A stretch of DNA of 64,000 nucleotides from Achromobacter denitrificans NBRC 15125 (GTDB lineage Bacteria; Pseudomonadota; Gammaproteobacteria; Burkholderiales; Burkholderiaceae_B), in NCBI RefSeq assembly GCF_001571365.1, contig NZ_BCTQ01000012.1, forward strand, positions 1-64,000, given 5' to 3'. This document shows, piece by piece, positions 57,315 to 64,000 of the stretch. The position numbers and the translations under genes were made by a program. Under the pieces are notes generated by a model. It did not search any database and was not told the origin of the DNA. It saw nothing but the letters and a program-made list of their open reading frames with translations. Position 1 is the first letter of the stretch; every line of letters begins with the position of its first letter.

Positions 57315-57683
57315 ATGCAACGCATTATGCTGCGGGCAAAGCTGCACCGCGTCACGGTCACCGAAGCCGACCTTCACTACGAAGGGTCTTGTGGCATCGA
57401 CGAAGACCTGCTGGACGCTGCCGGCATGCGCGAGTTCGAACGCATCGAACTCTACAACGTCACCAACGGCGAACGCTTCGACACCTACATCATCAAGGCG
57501 GCCCGCGGCAGCGGCGCCATTTCCTTGAACGGCGCCGCCGCGCGCCGGGCCCAGGTCGGCGATCTGCTGATCATCTGCACCTACGGCCCGATGTCCGAAG
57601 CCGATTCGGCCGCGCACAAGCCGCAGGTCGTGCTGGTGGACGACGCCAACCGCGTCAAGGAAATCCGCAAGTTCCCGGCCTGA
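57315..57683 (+). CDS. panD: Aspartate 1-decarboxylase PanD
   Basis: A 122-residue pro-enzyme that makes beta-alanine for pantothenate and coenzyme A. Self-cleavage at Gly24-Ser25 in HYEGSCGID gives the pyruvoyl cofactor; [68 protein letters not shown] are family signatures. The ATG at 57315 ([12 protein letters not shown]) is the family start; the frame is open 63 bases further upstream. AGGA lies nine bases before. Confidence 0.97.
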   Translation: MQRIMLRAKLHRVTVTEADLHYEGSCGIDEDLLDAAGMREFERIELYNVTNGERFDTYIIKAARGSGAISLNGAAARRAQVGDLLIICTYGPMSEADSAAHKPQVVLVDDANRVKEIRKFPA

Positions 57684-57747
57684 GGCCGGGCCGAACGCGG
57701 CGCCCGCCTTGCCGGCCGGCGCCGCGTCAACCCTGAACTGTTTCATC

Positions 57748-58794
57748 ATGAGCTTCCAGGTCATCATCCAACCCAGCCAGCATCAATTCCCGGTCGAGCC
57801 CGGCCAGACCGTGCTCGATGCCGCCCTGGCCGCGGGCATCGTCCTGCCTTATAGCTGTCGCAACGGCGCGTGCTCCACCTGCAAGGGCCGCGTGGTTTCC
57901 GGGGAGTTCGATGCCGGGCAGTATCCGGCGCAGATCCTGTCGCCCGAAGAACTGGCCGACGGCTACACGCTGTTCTGCCAGGCCCGTCCGGCTTCCGACA
58001 TGGTGGTCGAGTCCACCGAGGTCCGCCTGGCCGGCGACATCCAGATCCGCAAGCTGCCCTCGCGCGTGCAGACGCTGGAACGCGTGGCGCCGGACGTCAC
58101 GGTGATCAAGCTGCAGCTGCCGGCTTCTGAGCAGTTCCGCTATTACGCCGGGCAGTACATCGAAGTCATCCTGAAGGACGGCCGCCGTCGCAGCTATTCC
58201 ATGGCGGGCGCCCCGCATACCGGCAGCCCCCTCGAACTGCACATCCGCCACATGCCGGGCGGCGTCTTCACCGACCACGTCTTCGGCGCCGGCGAGACGC
58301 AGATGAAAGAGCGCGAGATCCTGCGCCTGGAAGGGCCTTTCGGCTCCTTCTTCCTGCGCGAGGACAGCGACAAGCCCATCGTGCTGCTGGCCAGCGGCAC
58401 GGGCTTCGCGCCGGTCAAGGCGATCGTCGAGCACATGATCCACAACAACATCAATCGTCCCGTCGCGCTCTACTGGGGCGGGCGCCGTCCGCGCGATCTC
58501 TACATGCACGAGCTGGCGCAGTCGTGGGAGGCCCAGCTGCCGGCGTTCCGCTACGTGCCGGTGGTGTCCAACGCCCTCCAGGAAGACGGCTGGACCGGCC
58601 GCACCGGCTTCGTCCACGAGGCCGTCCTGCAGGACATCGCCGACCTGTCCGGCCATCAGGTCTATGCCTGCGGCACGCCGCTGATGGTGGACGCGGCCAG
58701 GCGCGAGTTCAGCAGCCAGAACGGGCTGCCCCCGGAAGAGTTCTACGCGGACGCCTTCACGTCCGAAGCCGACTTGGCGAAAGCCGCGTCCTGA
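57748..58794 (+). CDS. Ferredoxin-type flavin reductase (CDP-6-deoxyglucoseen-reductase-like)
   Basis: A 348-residue electron-transfer protein. An N-terminal [2Fe-2S] domain has CRNGACSTCKGRV and a fourth Cys in LFCQARP; an FAD-binding segment RRSYSMAGAP and an NAD-binding segment LLASGTGFAPVKAIVEH follow, ending in YACGTPLMVDAARREF. This is the AscD/phenol-hydroxylase-reductase architecture. Databases often call such proteins CDP-6-deoxy-delta-3,4-glucoseen reductase, but there are no deoxysugar genes here; the partner oxygenase or reductase is unknown. Followed by an intrinsic terminator. Confidence 0.88.
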   Translation: MSFQVIIQPSQHQFPVEPGQTVLDAALAAGIVLPYSCRNGACSTCKGRVVSGEFDAGQYPAQILSPEELADGYTLFCQARPASDMVVESTEVRLAGDIQIRKLPSRVQTLERVAPDVTVIKLQLPASEQFRYYAGQYIEVILKDGRRRSYSMAGAPHTGSPLELHIRHMPGGVFTDHVFGAGETQMKEREILRLEGPFGSFFLREDSDKPIVLLASGTGFAPVKAIVEHMIHNNINRPVALYWGGRRPRDLYMHELAQSWEAQLPAFRYVPVVSNALQEDGWTGRTGFVHEAVLQDIADLSGHQVYACGTPLMVDAARREFSSQNGLPPEEFYADAFTSEADLAKAAS

Positions 58795-58811
58795 GTAACA
58801 GGGCATGAATG

Positions 58812-58864
58812 AAAGGGGCGGAACGAACGGGCCTGGAAAGGTTTGTGACTTCCGCCCCTTTTTA
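58812..58864 (+). terminator. Terminator after the ferredoxin reductase gene
   Basis: AAAGGGGCGGA pairs with TCCGCCCCTTTTT across a long loop, ending in a T run about 60 bases after the stop codon. Confidence 0.8.
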
Positions 58865-58974
58865 TTCCGTAGGCGCGGCGAAATCGCCGGGGTAAACTGC
58901 CGTGGCAGCAGCTTGCCATGGGTCGCGGACATCGGGTCCGCGGACCGAGCTGGCACGCAAGGAGCAATGCGGGC

Positions 58975-60231
58975 ATGAAAGTAGCGGTATTGGGTGGCGG
59001 CATCATCGGAATCTCCAGCGCCTGGTGGCTGAACCAGGCGGGCCACGACGTCGTGGTCATCGATCGCTGCACCGGTCCCGCGCAGGAAACCAGCCTGGCC
59101 AACGGCGCCCAGATTTCGGTGTCGTATGCCGAGCCCTGGGCCAATCCGCAGGCGCCCTTCAAGCTGCTTAAATGGATGTTCCAGGACAACGCCCCGCTGC
59201 TGTTCCGCCCGCAGCTGGACTGGCGGCAATGGATGTGGGGTCTCGCCTTCCTGCGCGAATGCCTGCCCGGCCGCCTGGCGCCCAATATCCGCGCCATGGT
59301 CCGCATGGCCGAATACAGCCGCGCCACCTTGCGCGGCATGCGCGCCGACCTGGGCATCCAGTACGACCATCTTGAGCGCGGCATCCTGAATTTCTACCGC
59401 GACCAGCACGAATTCGAGAACTCGCAACGCGCCGCCGGCCTGATGCGCGACTTCGGCGTGGAGCGGCGCGTGGTGTCGACCGACGAGGTCATCGCCATCG
59501 AGCCCGCCCTGGCGCCGCATCGCCAGACCATCGTCGGGGGCGACTACACGCCCGAGGACGAAAGCGGCGACGTGCACCTGTTCACGGTGGCCCTGGCCGA
59601 GCACTGCGCCCGCGCCGGCGTCGAGTTCCACTACAACACCCGCGCCACGCGCCTGCTGACCACCGGCGGCACGGTGCAGGGCGTCGAAATCATCGGGCCC
59701 GACGGCCGCTACGGCGCCTTGTCGGCCGATGCCTATGTCGTGGCCATGGGCAGTTTCAGTCCCGGCCTGTTGCGTCCCCTGGGCATCCCCTGCAACGTCT
59801 ACCCGGCCAAGGGCTATTCCGCGACCTTCCCGGTGCTCAAGCCGGACGGCGCGCCCACGGTCAGCCTGACCGACAGCAGCCATAAAGTCGTATTCTCTCG
59901 TTTGGGCGACCGTCTGCGCATGGCGGGCACCGCGGAGCTGTCCGGATATTCCCGCAGCCTGAATACGGGGCGCTGCGAAGCCATGACCCGCCTGGCGCGC
60001 GAACTTTTTCCCGACGCGCTCGATTTCGAGCGCGTCAGCTATTGGTCGGGCTTGCGTCCGTCCACTCCCTCGAACGTGCCCATCATCGGCCGCAGCCGTA
60101 TCCCCAACCTGTACGTCAATACAGGGCACGGTACGCTCGGTTGGACGATGGGCGTTGGCTCGGGCCGGGCATTGGCCGATCTGCTCAGCGGACGGCGGCC
60201 AGAACCGGAATTTCCTTTTCTTGGTCTGTGA
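58975..60231 (+). CDS. dadA: D-amino acid dehydrogenase DadA
   Basis: A 418-residue FAD enzyme of the inner membrane that oxidises D-alanine and other D-amino acids to 2-oxo acids and passes electrons to the respiratory chain. The FAD-binding motif is VLGGGIIGISSAWWLNQAG; ETSLANGAQISVSYAEPWANP and the C-terminal SYWSGLRPSTPSNVPIIGRS and NTGHGTLGWTMGVGSGR are DadA signatures. AAGGAG lies before the ATG at 58975 (MKVAVLGGG), the family start; the frame is open 57 bases further upstream. No alanine racemase gene is adjacent. Confidence 0.95.
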   Translation: MKVAVLGGGIIGISSAWWLNQAGHDVVVIDRCTGPAQETSLANGAQISVSYAEPWANPQAPFKLLKWMFQDNAPLLFRPQLDWRQWMWGLAFLRECLPGRLAPNIRAMVRMAEYSRATLRGMRADLGIQYDHLERGILNFYRDQHEFENSQRAAGLMRDFGVERRVVSTDEVIAIEPALAPHRQTIVGGDYTPEDESGDVHLFTVALAEHCARAGVEFHYNTRATRLLTTGGTVQGVEIIGPDGRYGALSADAYVVAMGSFSPGLLRPLGIPCNVYPAKGYSATFPVLKPDGAPTVSLTDSSHKVVFSRLGDRLRMAGTAELSGYSRSLNTGRCEAMTRLARELFPDALDFERVSYWSGLRPSTPSNVPIIGRSRIPNLYVNTGHGTLGWTMGVGSGRALADLLSGRRPEPEFPFLGL

Positions 60232-60235
60232 ACCT

Positions 60236-61576
60236 ATGAAGAATCTGCAATTGGCGGGCATTGCCCGCGCGATGTTCGCCAACCGGCGCGCATGGGTATT
60301 CGGCGCCGCCATGGCGATGGCCGGAGCGGCCAATGCCGCCGCGGTCGAAATACAGGTCTGGCACACGCTGACCGACGCAAACAAGGCCGAGTTCGAAAAG
60401 CTCGCCAAGCAATACAACAAGGAGCAGGACCAGGTCCGCGTCACGCTGCGCGGCTTCGCCTCGGCCAGCGCGCTGGAACAAGAGGCCGTTTCCGCCGTCA
60501 AGGCCAAGAAGGGCCCGAACCTGCTGCAACTGACCGACAACCATTCGCCCGAAGTCGTGGCCCAGCACAAGGCCGTGCTGCCGATGTACGAATTGCTGGC
60601 CAAGTATCCGATCAAGGACCTGAACTGGTTCGTGCCGGCCACCAGCAGCTTCACGCGCGACAGCAAGGGCCGCCTGCTGGCGTTCCCCTGGATGGCCGAA
60701 GTGCCGGTGATGTTCTACAACACCGCCGCCTACAAGAAGGCCGGCCTGGACCCCAACAAGCCCGCCCGCACCTGGACCGCGCTGCAAGCCGAACTGCTGA
60801 AGCTGCGCGACGTGGCCGACATCGACTGCCCCTACGCTTCCAGCGAGCAGGTCACGGTCCACCTGGAAAACCTGGCGCCGATCAACAACCAGCTGTTCAC
60901 CAGCAACAACAACGGGCTGGACGCCGTCACCAAGAAGTCCGCCGCGCCGGCCATGCAGTTCGACACGCTCTACATGCGCCACATCTCGCTGATGGTGAGC
61001 TGGAAGCGTTCGCTGCTGTTCGTGGCGCACTCGGGCGACAACGCCAGCGACAAGCTGTTCGCCAAGGGCGAATGCGCGGTGCTGACCTCCAATACCGGCG
61101 CCTTCGGCCAGTTCCTCAACACCAAGTCGCTGTCGTTCGGCGTCGCGCCGCTGCCTTACTACGACCAGGTCACCAAGGACGGCGGCAAGCCGTTCGTGAG
61201 CGGTTCGGCGCTGTGGGCGCTCGAAGGCCATCCCCAGGCCGAGGAAAAGGCCACCGCCCAGTTCCTGGCCTGGCTGTCCAAGCCCGTCATCGCCGCCGAA
61301 TGGCACCAGCGCACCGGCTACCTGCCGCTGACGGAAGCCGCCTTCCGCGCTTCGGACGTCTCGTTCTACGACCGCATCCCCGGCGTCCAGGCGCTGATCG
61401 CCTCCATGCGCACGCAGCCGGGCACCAACAGCCGCGGCTTCCGCATGGCCAACTACGAGCGCATCGAGCCCGTGCTGAACCAGCAGCTCAACGAAGCCTT
61501 CGAAGGCAAGGTGCCGCCGGTGGCGGCGCTGAACAACGCCGCTTCGCAGGCGCGCAGCATCGCCGCGCAGCGCTGA
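60236..61576 (+). CDS. Orphan UgpB-like extracellular solute-binding protein
   Basis: A 446-residue periplasmic binding protein of the bacterial family 1 (UgpB-like) with a signal peptide (cleavage near ANAAAV, residue 36). VEIQVWHTLTDANKAEFEKLAKQYNKEQDQ, VLPMYELLAKYPIKDLNWFVPATSSFTRDSKGRLLAFPWMAEVPVMFYNTAAYKKAGL and FVSGSALWALEG are typical of glycerol-3-phosphate binding proteins. No ABC permease or ATPase genes follow, and the gene begins only four bases after dadA, so ligand and partner transporter are unknown. An intrinsic terminator follows. Confidence 0.88.
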   Translation: MKNLQLAGIARAMFANRRAWVFGAAMAMAGAANAAAVEIQVWHTLTDANKAEFEKLAKQYNKEQDQVRVTLRGFASASALEQEAVSAVKAKKGPNLLQLTDNHSPEVVAQHKAVLPMYELLAKYPIKDLNWFVPATSSFTRDSKGRLLAFPWMAEVPVMFYNTAAYKKAGLDPNKPARTWTALQAELLKLRDVADIDCPYASSEQVTVHLENLAPINNQLFTSNNNGLDAVTKKSAAPAMQFDTLYMRHISLMVSWKRSLLFVAHSGDNASDKLFAKGECAVLTSNTGAFGQFLNTKSLSFGVAPLPYYDQVTKDGGKPFVSGSALWALEGHPQAEEKATAQFLAWLSKPVIAAEWHQRTGYLPLTEAAFRASDVSFYDRIPGVQALIASMRTQPGTNSRGFRMANYERIEPVLNQQLNEAFEGKVPPVAALNNAASQARSIAAQR

Positions 61577-61613
61577 TCTCGGCAAGGCAATCCGGCGGCG
61601 CCCGCGCCGCCCG

Positions 61614-61643
61614 GAAACCCGGTCCTCGGACCGGGTTTTTTTT
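61614..61643 (+). terminator. Terminator after the UgpB-like gene
   Basis: AACCCGGTC-CTCG-GACCGGGTT is a 9-bp stem with a tetraloop followed by T residues, about 40 bases after the stop. The following gap to 61768 has no other feature I can name. Confidence 0.9.
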
Positions 61644-61768
61644 CGCCCGGCGAAGGCAGCGGGACCAAAGCATCCATTCGTACATGCCAGTCTGGCGAGG
61701 CCGGGGGCGCTCATCCACCATGCGTGCATGCGCATCGCTTCCGGTGCGCCTTTCGCTCGCGGTGAGGC

Positions 61769-62626
61769 ATGTTTCGACTCTTCTTCATGGCGGCAGGCCT
61801 GTCCTGCCTGGGGGCTTGCACATGGTCCGACAAGGGCGCCGCCGGATCGTCCTGGCAGGCGGCGCGGCCGGCCGCGCAAGGCTTCCGCTTCGACTGGCAG
61901 CTGTCCGGCGATCCCGCCGTGGCGCCCATGCAGGTGTTCGACGACGGCAAGGAAACCTGGCTGCAATTCGCGCCCGGGCAGGCCTTGCCGGCGATCTTCG
62001 GCATCGGCAGCGATGGCGAACGCGCCTTGCCGTATTTCCGGCGCGACCCCTATGTGGTGCTGACGGGCGGATGGAACCGGCTGGCGTTCCGGGGAGGGCG
62101 TTTGTCGGCCCGGGCGCAGCGCCTGCAGGCGCTTGCCGACGCAAGCGTCGAGCGGGCGCCGGACGCGCCGCAACCCCTCGCGCCGCGCAGCTTGCCGGAA
62201 TCCGCCGCCGTTTCGCCAGGCGCCGTTCCCCTGGCCGCGGTCGCGGAGCCGGTCGCCGCCGTGCCGGCCGCGGCTTCGCCAGCCGCCGCCGTTGCGCCCG
62301 GCGCCCCGGATAGCCCGGGCGTCCCGCCCGCGCGCTATCGCGCCGCGCCGCCGGACGCCACCTTGCGGGCCGTGCTGGCGCGCTGGGCTGGCATGGCGGG
62401 GTGGACGTTCCAGCCGCAGCATTGGGCGGTCGACGTCGACATCCCGCTGTCCGCCACGGCGGAATTCTCCGGCGATTTCAAATCGGCCGTGCGCGAGCTG
62501 CTGGGCGCCACCGAACTCGCGGAAAAGCCGCTGCAACCTTGCTTCTACGGCAACAAGGTGCTGCGCGTCGTGCCGCTGGCGCAGTCCTGCACGCGCATGG
62601 CCGCGCCGGGAGGGGCCGCCGCATGA
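61769..62626 (+). CDS. Type IVb pilus lipoprotein with TcpQ-like domain (PilL-like)
   Basis: A 285-residue lipoprotein: the signal has lipobox LGAC with acylated Cys17. The N-terminal half (FDWQLSGDPAVAPMQVFDDGKETWLQFAPGQALPAIF) resembles VirB9/TraK-type outer-membrane assembly domains; an Ala/Pro-rich linker (about 140-195) leads to a C-terminal TcpQ-like domain (LRAVLARWAGMAGWTFQPQHWAVDVDIPL) that in toxin-coregulated pili supports the secretin. It overlaps pilN by four bases. It is the first visible gene of a type IVb pilus cluster. Confidence 0.8.
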   Translation: MFRLFFMAAGLSCLGACTWSDKGAAGSSWQAARPAAQGFRFDWQLSGDPAVAPMQVFDDGKETWLQFAPGQALPAIFGIGSDGERALPYFRRDPYVVLTGGWNRLAFRGGRLSARAQRLQALADASVERAPDAPQPLAPRSLPESAAVSPGAVPLAAVAEPVAAVPAAASPAAAVAPGAPDSPGVPPARYRAAPPDATLRAVLARWAGMAGWTFQPQHWAVDVDIPLSATAEFSGDFKSAVRELLGATELAEKPLQPCFYGNKVLRVVPLAQSCTRMAAPGGAAA

Positions 62627-64000
62627 ACCGCAGACTGCTTGCCTGCGCCGTGGCATCGGGGATGCTGGGCGGATGCTCGATCTCGCAGCAGGCCGCCGAC
62701 CACCGCCGCGCCGCCGTCGAACGGCAGGCCGGCGCCACCGCCCGCCACCAGGCCTTCGCCGATGGCCTGACCGACCGCGCCTCGCGCCTGGCCGCGCAGG
62801 AGGTCGCCATGCCCTGGCTGGCCGGCAAACCTCAGCCGCTGGCGCGTGAAGTGCTGCTGCCTCCCGCCTTGCGGGAAAACGTGAAAACCACGCTGATGCT
62901 GGCCGACGACGCCGATCTGCCCGAGGTCGCGCAGCGCCTGACCGCCGCCACGGGCATCGCCGTGCGCGTGCGGCCGGATGCCTTGCTGCCGCTGGACTTC
63001 TTCCTGCCGCGGCTGGCCGCCAGCGGCGCGCTCGCGATTCCCGCGCCCGCCAGCCTGGAAATCCGCGCGGGCGGGCAGCCGTTGGCCGATCTGCTCGATG
63101 CCCTCGCGGCCCGCTATTCCGTGCATTGGCGCTACGAGCACAACGCGCTGGAGTTCTATCGCACCGAAAGCCGCGTGTTCGACCTGCGCGCGCTCTCGCT
63201 TGCCAGCAAGGTCGACATCCGGCTGGGCCGCTCGGGCAGCGCGGAAGGCGAGGGCTTCGAAAGCGCGTCCAACACCACGCTGTCCGCCGGCGAACACAAT
63301 GCGCTGGCCGTCCTGCGCGCCAACATCATGCCGCTGCTGACCCGTTCCGGCGTCGTGGCCGACGCGGTCGAGGGCGCCACGTCCCTCGTCGTCACGGATA
63401 CTCCGGAAGCGCTGGAGCGCGTCGCCCGCTACCTCGAACGCGAGAACAAGGCGCTGACGCGCCGCGTCCGGCTGGTCTTCGAGGAAATCACCGTCATCGC
63501 CAACGACGCGGTATCGGGCGGCATCGATTGGAGCGCCGTCTATGCCGCGGCCGGCGCCACGGCCCGGCTGGCGCTGCCGGGCGGCGGCGGCGACGGCGTG
63601 CTCGATGCCTCGGTGGGCAAGGGGCCGTTCCGGGGTTCGCAGGCCATCGTCTCCGCGCTCAGCCAGATGGGGGCCGTCGTGCGGCATAGCCGGGTTCCCG
63701 TCCTGACGCTGAACCGCCGGCCCGTCACGCACGCCGTGAGAACCACGTTTTCCTACATCGACCGGGTGCAGAGCACCGCCGTGGCCGGAACCGCGCCGGG
63801 CGGCGCCAATGGCACGCTGCCGGCCGTCTCCATCAGCCAGAAGGAAGAAACGGTCGGCTCGTTCCTGACGCTGCTGCCCGACATCCAGGAAGACGGCCAG
63901 ATCCTGCTCTCGCTCGCCTACGACAACGCGGTCGCGCAGCCCTTGAAAACCATCACCTTCGGCGAGCGCGGCAACCAGGTCCAGGTGCAGCAGATCACGA
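62623..64000 (+). CDS. pilN: Type IVb pilus secretin lipoprotein PilN (partial, cut by window end)
   Basis: The reading frame opens at the ATG 62623 (four-base overlap with the previous gene; GGGAGGGG upstream) and stays open to base 64000, 459 codons, with no stop. The signal has lipobox LGGC at Cys18. The order of parts matches R64-type PilN: N-terminal region, N0/N1-like domain (NVKTTLMLADDADLPEVAQRLTAATGIAVRV), NIMPLLTRSGVVADAVEGATSLVVTDTPEALERVARYLERENKAL, then the secretin core (VFEEITVIANDAVSGGIDWSAVY, VSISQKEETVGSFLTLLPDIQEDGQILLSLAY). It should form the outer-membrane pore for the pilus. The C-terminal end is missing only because of the window edge. Confidence 0.9.
   Translation, partial: MNRRLLACAVASGMLGGCSISQQAADHRRAAVERQAGATARHQAFADGLTDRASRLAAQEVAMPWLAGKPQPLAREVLLPPALRENVKTTLMLADDADLPEVAQRLTAATGIAVRVRPDALLPLDFFLPRLAASGALAIPAPASLEIRAGGQPLADLLDALAARYSVHWRYEHNALEFYRTESRVFDLRALSLASKVDIRLGRSGSAEGEGFESASNTTLSAGEHNALAVLRANIMPLLTRSGVVADAVEGATSLVVTDTPEALERVARYLERENKALTRRVRLVFEEITVIANDAVSGGIDWSAVYAAAGATARLALPGGGGDGVLDASVGKGPFRGSQAIVSALSQMGAVVRHSRVPVLTLNRRPVTHAVRTTFSYIDRVQSTAVAGTAPGGANGTLPAVSISQKEETVGSFLTLLPDIQEDGQILLSLAYDNAVAQPLKTITFGERGNQVQVQQIT

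Noticed and set aside
58918-58974. Upstream start for dadA adding 19 residues
   Set aside because: The added residues do not resemble a signal or the family; AAGGAG precedes the ATG at 58975, which begins the FAD-binding strand.

Overview
The window is dense, GC-rich beta-proteobacterial chromosome. Gene content and order suggest an Alcaligenaceae member close to Bordetella/Achromobacter: yebC-purD-hemF-nadD-rsfS-rlmH-maf, trxA-rho, parE/parC, glnE back to back with a YhdP-type giant, and panD beside a ferredoxin-type reductase. This placement rests on recognising proteins and gene order; no database search was possible. Nearly all DNA is coding and I saw no insertion sequence, phage, CRISPR array or tRNA.

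Layout. 0-0.4 kb: end of an rRNA operon (5S rRNA) with two strong hairpins. 0.5-5.5 kb: dctB-dctD two-component system divergent from dctA, with a complete sigma-54 control region (tandem dyads, IHF site, -24/-12). 5.5-10.8 kb: a minus-strand housekeeping operon, yebC to maf. 10.9-14.7 kb: a DUF853/HerA-like ATPase, a D-malate/tartrate dehydrogenase and a GT42/DUF115-like putative glycosyltransferase. 14.7-19.6 kb: an EmrAB-OprM-type tripartite efflux operon with its MarR regulator and a shared operator-like element at both promoters. 19.6-22.6 kb: two divergent EamA transporters and a quinone oxidoreductase. 22.6-29.9 kb: an aralkylamine catabolic cluster: phenylacetaldehyde-type dehydrogenase, an outer-membrane protein, aauBEDA for a tryptophan-tryptophylquinone (TTQ) aromatic amine dehydrogenase, a c-type cytochrome and a FeaR-like AraC regulator.

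29.9-45.6 kb: queH, glnE, yhdP-like, rho, trxA, parE, a YcxB-like membrane protein, parC and a DUF418 protein. 45.6-51.9 kb: a minus-strand unit with an RpiR-type regulator, a class III aminotransferase, a TAXI-type TRAP binding protein and a fused TRAP permease. 52.1-56.0 kb: the ectoine/5-hydroxyectoine operon ectR-ectABCD with a clear sigma-70 promoter overlapped by a dyad. 56.0-61.6 kb: MOSC protein, panD, ferredoxin reductase, dadA and an orphan UgpB-like binding protein. 61.8-64.0 kb: the first genes of a type IVb pilus locus (TcpQ-domain lipoprotein and PilN secretin), which runs off the window.

Together the accessory genes point to a versatile environmental or host-associated aerobe: C4-dicarboxylate uptake, aromatic amine oxidation in the periplasm, drug efflux, osmoprotection and adhesion pili. 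The most informative new-looking signals are regulatory: the dctA control region, the duplicated efflux operator with an almost leaderless emrR transcript, the ect promoter/operator, DnaA-box-like sites before parE, and a duplicated 24-bp element before trxA.
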